Below are positions 6,365 to 10,435 of a DNA stretch of 10,435 nt, piece after piece. Within the stretch, counting starts at the first letter, position 1. Each line of letters begins with the position of its first letter. This stretch comes from Betaproteobacteria bacterium. Its GTDB lineage: Bacteria; Pseudomonadota; Gammaproteobacteria; Burkholderiales; Casimicrobiaceae. Below the pieces are notes generated by a model, which worked only from the letters and a program-made list of their open reading frames with translations, was not told where the DNA came from and ran no database searches. The stretch is from contig VBCL01000185.1 of the NCBI GenBank assembly GCA_005888865.1, forward strand, positions 1 through 10,435, read 5' to 3'. The translations under genes and the position numbers were made by a program.

Positions 6365-7327
6365 ATGGCTGCCTCGCGCCACGGGGTCGCGAATACGCCC
6401 TCGGGCGCGGACGCGGCGCTGGTCGCGGCCTACGAGGAGTCTCTCGCGACACGGCCGAACCGCACGCGCGAAGCGTATCTGCGCGATGTTGGCGTGCTCA
6501 AGGCGCTCGCCGGCCAAGCGTCGATCACGACGCTCCCCGCCGCGACGCTGCGGCGATTTCTCGCGGCTTTACACGCGCGCGGGCTTTCCGGGCGCAGCCT
6601 CGCACGAATCCTATCGGGTTGGCGGGCGTTCTATCGTTTTGTTCTCGAACGCGATCCCGCGCTGAAGGAAAACCCGTGCGCCGGAATGAGGGCGCCGAAG
6701 TCAACGCGGCGGCTGCCCGCGGTGCTCTCCCCGGACGAAGCGGTGCGCCTGGTCGCCATCGACGGCGACGATACGCTTTCGATTCGTGATCGCGCTCTTT
6801 TCGAGCTCGCGTACTCGTCGGGTTTACGGCTCTCCGAGCTCGCGGGGCTCGACCTCGGCGCGGTCGACCTCTCAACCGGGGAGGTGCGCGTGTGGGGCAA
6901 GGGCTCCAAGGAGCGCATCGTTCCGGTCGGTGGTCCAGCGCGCGAGGCGATCCGGACGTGGCTCACCGTGCGTGCCGGCCTGCCGGTTGGCGATGCGCAT
7001 GCCATGTTCGTCGGGCGTTCGGGGCGCCGCATCGGGCCTCGCGCGATCGAGTCCCGGCTCGCTGCATGGGCGCGCAAGCGCGGATTGGGCCGGCATGTTC
7101 ATCCGCACATGCTTCGGCATTCTTTCGCCTCGCACGTGCTGCAGTCCTCCGGTGACCTGCGCGCCGTGCAGGAGATGCTCGGGCACGCAAGCATAGCCAG
7201 CACCCAGGTCTATACGCACCTGGACTTTCAATATCTGGCAAAAGTCTACGACGAAGCGCACCCGCGGGCGAAGAGCAAGGCAAAGCCCCGCCGCAAGGAT
7301 GCAAAGCCTGTGAAGGACTCGAGGTAG
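6365..7327 (+). CDS. xerC: site-specific tyrosine recombinase XerC
   Basis: The 320-residue cytosolic recombinase acts with XerD at dif to resolve chromosome dimers before division. The SAM-like N-terminal core-binding domain spans about 15-105 and the catalytic domain about 115-295. All catalytic residues are visible: R155 (SSGLRLSELAGL), K182 (GKGSKERIVPVG), H248 and R251 (HMLRHSFASH), H274 (MLGHASIASTQ) and nucleophile Y283 (QVYTHLDF). The C-terminus adds a Lys/Arg-rich tail (300-320), making it about 20 residues longer than E. coli XerC. ATG 6365 begins 5 bases after the DUF484 stop, keeping the conserved dapF, DUF484, xerC order. That context, rather than phage genes, supports XerC over a mobile integrase. 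It ends convergent with the DinB-family gene. Confidence 0.95.
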   Translation: MAASRHGVANTPSGADAALVAAYEESLATRPNRTREAYLRDVGVLKALAGQASITTLPAATLRRFLAALHARGLSGRSLARILSGWRAFYRFVLERDPALKENPCAGMRAPKSTRRLPAVLSPDEAVRLVAIDGDDTLSIRDRALFELAYSSGLRLSELAGLDLGAVDLSTGEVRVWGKGSKERIVPVGGPAREAIRTWLTVRAGLPVGDAHAMFVGRSGRRIGPRAIESRLAAWARKRGLGRHVHPHMLRHSFASHVLQSSGDLRAVQEMLGHASIASTQVYTHLDFQYLAKVYDEAHPRAKSKAKPRRKDAKPVKDSR

Positions 7328-7369
7328 AGCTGGCCCGGTTTCTCCGCGTCCGGAGGCGGAGCTAAGTTT

Positions 7370-7882
7370 CTAGTCAGGCATCGCGACAACCCCGGGCAGC
7401 CAGGGCAGGTCGGTGATGCCCGGGTCGGTGCCGGCCTGCTTGAGAAGCGTCGTGAGCTGCCCCCGGTGGTGCGTGCCATGGTTGAACATGTGAACGGCAG
7501 CTATCGCGGAAGGCAGGCGCCGCGTCTTGCGGTCTACGACGCTGGTATAGACGAGCGGCGCGGCGAGCCATTCGGCGGAGACCTGATCGGCCCAGTCGAG
7601 CATGGCGCGATCGGTAGCCGCTCGCTCGGTGCGCAAAACGTCGAAGCTCGCGAACATGTCCGCGCCGAATTGCGGATGCGTGCAAGGCGGGCCGCGGAAT
7701 CGACCGAGCCACATGCGGTCGCCCCACAGGAGGTGATTGAGCGTCCCGTGGATCGAGCCGAAGAACGCGCCACGCTCGAGCTTGCGCTCGACGTCCGTTA
7801 ACGCCGCACAGGTCTCGTACAGCCGCTCGTTCATCCAGCGGTTGTACTGCGCCATGAGCTGGCAGTAATCGGGCGTGATCAT
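7370..7882 (-). CDS. DinB family protein (putative metal-dependent four-helix protein)
   Basis: The 170-residue product belongs to the DinB/YfiT-like superfamily of four-helix bundles that bind a divalent metal through three histidines. Counting from ATG 7882, the triad is H50 in LNHLLWGDRMW, H135 and H139 in NHGTHHRGQLTTLLKQAG. The aromatic-rich start MITPDYCQLMAQYNRWMNERLY is also typical. Some relatives are thiol-dependent transferases, but no substrate can be assigned here. This is not DNA polymerase IV, which shares the name. An in-frame TTG at 7903 would add seven residues; ATG 7882 was preferred as the usual family start. The gene stands alone, converging with xerC (42 bases between stop codons), and upstream of it lies a long inverted-repeat region. 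Confidence 0.88.
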   Translation of the reverse strand: MITPDYCQLMAQYNRWMNERLYETCAALTDVERKLERGAFFGSIHGTLNHLLWGDRMWLGRFRGPPCTHPQFGADMFASFDVLRTERAATDRAMLDWADQVSAEWLAAPLVYTSVVDRKTRRLPSAIAAVHMFNHGTHHRGQLTTLLKQAGTDPGITDLPWLPGVVAMPD

Positions 7883-7933
7883 GCAGGCGATCCGGCGTGG
7901 CAATTGTAGCGGATCGATTCTCGTGACGGGGCA

Positions 7934-7973
7934 GCGGCGAATGCCCGCCTGCTAAGCGGCGGCGAATGCCCGC
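7934..7973. repeat. 15-base direct repeat, two copies 25 bases apart
   Basis: GCGGCGAATGCCCGC occurs exactly at 7934-7948 and 7959-7973. The second copy forms the outer arm of the long inverted repeat that follows, and a 14-base inverted copy lies at 8093-8106. The first copy looks like a small tandem duplication of the arm end, or a remnant of an earlier copy of the element. Confidence 0.88.
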
Positions 7974-8110
7974 TTCGCGCCCGAACCCCGCAAGCCGCGC
8001 ACCTACGGGTCCCGGCGCGGCTTCGGGAGTCAACCCACGACTCCCTCGCCGCGCCACCCGTGACGGTCCGCGCGGCTCACGGGGCGCTTCGCCGGGCATT
8101 CGCCGCTGCT
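7955..8110. repeat. 156-base interrupted inverted repeat of unknown nature
   Basis: Six nested blocks pair symmetrically around a 7-base loop (8032-8038): 7955-7972 with 8093-8110 (18 bases, one G-T), 7986-7990 with 8080-8084, 7993-8000 with 8070-8077, 8005-8010 with 8056-8061, 8014-8021 with 8048-8055, and 8025-8031 with 8039-8045. About 52 positions pair; the interruptions range from zero to about a dozen bases per side. It lies between the amtB terminator and the DinB gene, where I see no credible coding sequence. It resembles in form a decayed MITE, a REP-type palindrome or a structured RNA, but I recognise no known family. The pairing was read by eye from the sequence; function is unknown. 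Confidence 0.82.
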
Positions 8111-8120
8111 CTCACCCCAT

Positions 8121-8170
8121 GGGGCGTGCTTGCGCCCCAGCGCCGTAGTCACGGCGGCTCGGCACGCCCC
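8121..8170. repeat. second nested inverted repeat next to the long one
   Basis: GGGGCGTGC (8121-8129) pairs exactly with GCACGCCCC (8162-8170), enclosing the perfect hairpin CGCCGT-AGTC-ACGGCG (8141-8156). An alternative pairing of 8121-8126 with 8133-8138 is also possible. It starts 11 bases after the 156-base inverted repeat and ends about 30 bases before the amtB terminator T run. The role is unknown. Together with 7934-8110 it fills most of the gap of more than 300 bases between the DinB gene and the amtB terminator. Confidence 0.7.
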
Positions 8171-8201
8171 CGCTCGACCCCGAATTCGGCGAAGAACCCA
8201 C

Positions 8202-8230
8202 AAAAAAAAGGGGACGCTTTTCGCGCCCCC
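8202..8230 (-). terminator. intrinsic terminator after amtB
   Basis: On the minus strand GGGGGCGC pairs with GCGTCCCC (one G-U pair) around a GAAAA loop and runs into eight T residues (plus-strand A run 8202-8209). It lies about 40 bases after the amtB stop. It is a standard Rho-independent terminator and would end the porin, PII, amtB transcript before the inverted-repeat region. Confidence 0.93.
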
Positions 8231-8270
8231 AATAGCCACTGAGGAGAAACGATCGAACGTCCTGCCGATA

Positions 8271-9716
<1,446 letters not shown>

Positions 9717-9726
9717 GGTGTTCCCC

Positions 9727-10065
9727 TTAGAGTGCATCCGCGCCGGTCTCGCCGGTGCGAATGCGCACGACCTGTTCGAGGTCGAAAACGAAGATCTTGC
9801 CGTCGCCGATCTTCCCGGTGTTGGCCGCCTTTTCGATGGCCTCGATGACACGGTCGAGCAAGTCATCCTTGATCGCCGCTTCGATCTTGACCTTGGGCAG
9901 AAAATCGACGACGTACTCGGCGCCTCGATACAGCTCGGTATGGCCCTTCTGCCGGCCGAAGCCCTTGACCTCGGTCACGGTAATCCCCTGTACGCCGATG
10001 GCCGACAGGGCCTCGCGGACCTCGTCGAGCTTAAATGGCTTGATGATTGCAGTAACCAGTTTCAT
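9727..10065 (-). CDS. glnK: PII nitrogen regulatory protein (GlnK/GlnB)
   Basis: The 112-residue protein is a full-length PII signal transducer that forms a trimer and reports ATP/ADP, 2-oxoglutarate and glutamine status. The N-terminus MKLVTAIIKPFKLDEVREAL is canonical. The T loop carries the uridylylation site Y51 in YRGAEYVVDFLPK, so control by GlnD is expected. The ATP-binding B and C loop regions appear as TEVKGFGRQKGHTE and TGKIGDGKIFVF. AGGAG (minus strand, 10071-10075) lies 5 bases before ATG. Being 10 bases upstream of amtB points to the GlnK paralogue that plugs AmtB when nitrogen is plentiful; GlnB and GlnK cannot be separated by sequence here with certainty. A sigma54 promoter, if any, would be outside the window before the porin gene. 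Confidence 0.95.
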   Translation of the reverse strand: MKLVTAIIKPFKLDEVREALSAIGVQGITVTEVKGFGRQKGHTELYRGAEYVVDFLPKVKIEAAIKDDLLDRVIEAIEKAANTGKIGDGKIFVFDLEQVVRIRTGETGADAL

Positions 10066-10095
10066 GCTGACTCCTTATTTATCGGGCGCGCCCAT

Positions 10096-10435
10096 TTAGA
10101 ACTTGTACAAGACCTCGACCCCGACCGAGTGCTGGTCATTCGTCGGGGTGACCCCATCGGACTTGAGAAATGCGGATTGGTCGGACTTATCGAAACGCAC
10201 TTCGCCACGAATTTCCCACTCTTTGGTCGGCAGCCAAGCGACCGTCAACGTTGCTTCCTTCCACTTCTGAGCGACACCGGTTCGATAGCCATCCTTATCG
10301 TCGAAATATTCGCCGCGCAATGAGAGTCGCCACTGGTCGTTGATTTGATAGTTGGCATAACCCGCAATGCCTTGCCACTTGGCCTTGCCGCCACTGGCGG
10401 ACGCCTGCTCCTGATCACCGTAGTCGTAGTTGAGG
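10096..10435 (-). CDS. outer membrane beta-barrel porin (BBP2/OmpL-like), C-terminal part
   Basis: The last 112 codons of a minus-strand gene are present; its start lies right of the window. The frame is open to the edge and reads LNYDYGDQEQASASGGKAKWQGIAGYANYQIND, QWRLSLRGEYFDDKDGYRTG, EATLTVAWLPTKEWEIRGEVRFDKSD and ends SVGVEVLYKF. Alternating hydrophobic strands with aromatic girdles and a terminal phenylalanine are signatures of an outer membrane beta barrel recognised by the BAM complex. The pattern fits the putative beta-barrel porin-2 (OmpL-like) family. Its stop lies 30 bases before glnK, on the same strand, so it is probably the first visible gene of a porin, PII, amtB operon and may admit ammonium or small nitrogen compounds. 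Substrate is inferred only from position. Confidence 0.82.
   Translation of the reverse strand, partial: LNYDYGDQEQASASGGKAKWQGIAGYANYQINDQWRLSLRGEYFDDKDGYRTGVAQKWKEATLTVAWLPTKEWEIRGEVRFDKSDQSAFLKSDGVTPTNDQHSVGVEVLYKF

Noticed and set aside
6365..7327. Tyrosine recombinase as a sign of an integrated mobile element
   Set aside because: Its context (dapF, DUF484, xerC) and full match to XerC residues mark it as the housekeeping recombinase; no phage or transfer genes or att repeats are visible.
7342..7361. Possible bidirectional terminator between xerC and the DinB gene (CTCCGC/GCGGAG)
   Set aside because: The stem is only six bases with a competing five-base pairing (7342-7346 with 7351-7355), and neither strand has a T run after it.
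7903..7908. TACAAT on the minus strand as a -10 box for the DinB gene
   Set aside because: The hexamer is good, but no -35 match lies 16-18 bases upstream, so it is not strong enough to list as a promoter.
7934..8170. CRISPR-like array in the amtB-DinB gap
   Set aside because: There are only two direct copies of a 15-base word plus inverted copies, with no regular spacers and no cas genes.
10084..10093. Palindrome GGGCGCGCCC between the porin gene and glnK
   Set aside because: Ten-base GC palindromes are expected by chance in DNA this GC-rich, and no operator or terminator shape surrounds it.

Overview
The window looks like chromosomal core DNA from a GC-rich betaproteobacterium. I infer this from the gene order ispE, tRNA-Gln, prs, rplY, pth, ychF, from the dapF, DUF484, xerC block, and from a porin, PII protein and ammonium transporter group of the kind found in Burkholderiales and Nitrosomonadales relatives. 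No genus can be named from the sequence alone. I see no insertion sequence, prophage, CRISPR array or plasmid gene.

Left part (1-4350, plus strand): the 3' end of ispE (isoprenoid precursor synthesis), tRNA-Gln(UUG), prs (PRPP synthesis), rplY (ribosomal protein L25/CTC, with its own promoter and a strong terminator), pth (peptidyl-tRNA hydrolase) and ychF (ribosome-associated ATPase). Translation and nucleotide precursor supply dominate.

Middle part (4350-7327, plus strand): a tightly packed run continues directly from ychF. It holds a small LEA-type lipoprotein gene, dapF, a DUF484 gene and xerC. Junctions are overlaps (TGATG, GTGA, TGATG) or a 5-base gap, so the run is probably one translationally coupled operon. 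dapF (lysine and peptidoglycan precursor synthesis) is broken: about 34 bases are missing from the middle and the frame changes, while both halves keep their catalytic cysteine motifs.

Right part (7370-10435, minus strand): a DinB-family gene converges on xerC. Beyond a gap of more than 300 bases lies a nitrogen group transcribed leftward: a beta-barrel porin (5' end outside the window), glnK/glnB (PII) and amtB, closed by an intrinsic terminator. The likely logic is ammonium entry across the outer membrane, passage through AmtB, and gating of AmtB by PII.

The most unexplained sequence is the gap between amtB and the DinB gene. It contains a 156-base interrupted inverted repeat with about 52 pairable positions in six nested blocks (7955-8110), a partial extra copy of its outer arm (7934-7948), and a second nested hairpin (8121-8170). 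I do not recognise this element. The rest of the window is ordinary housekeeping sequence, and I found no convincing new multi-gene system.
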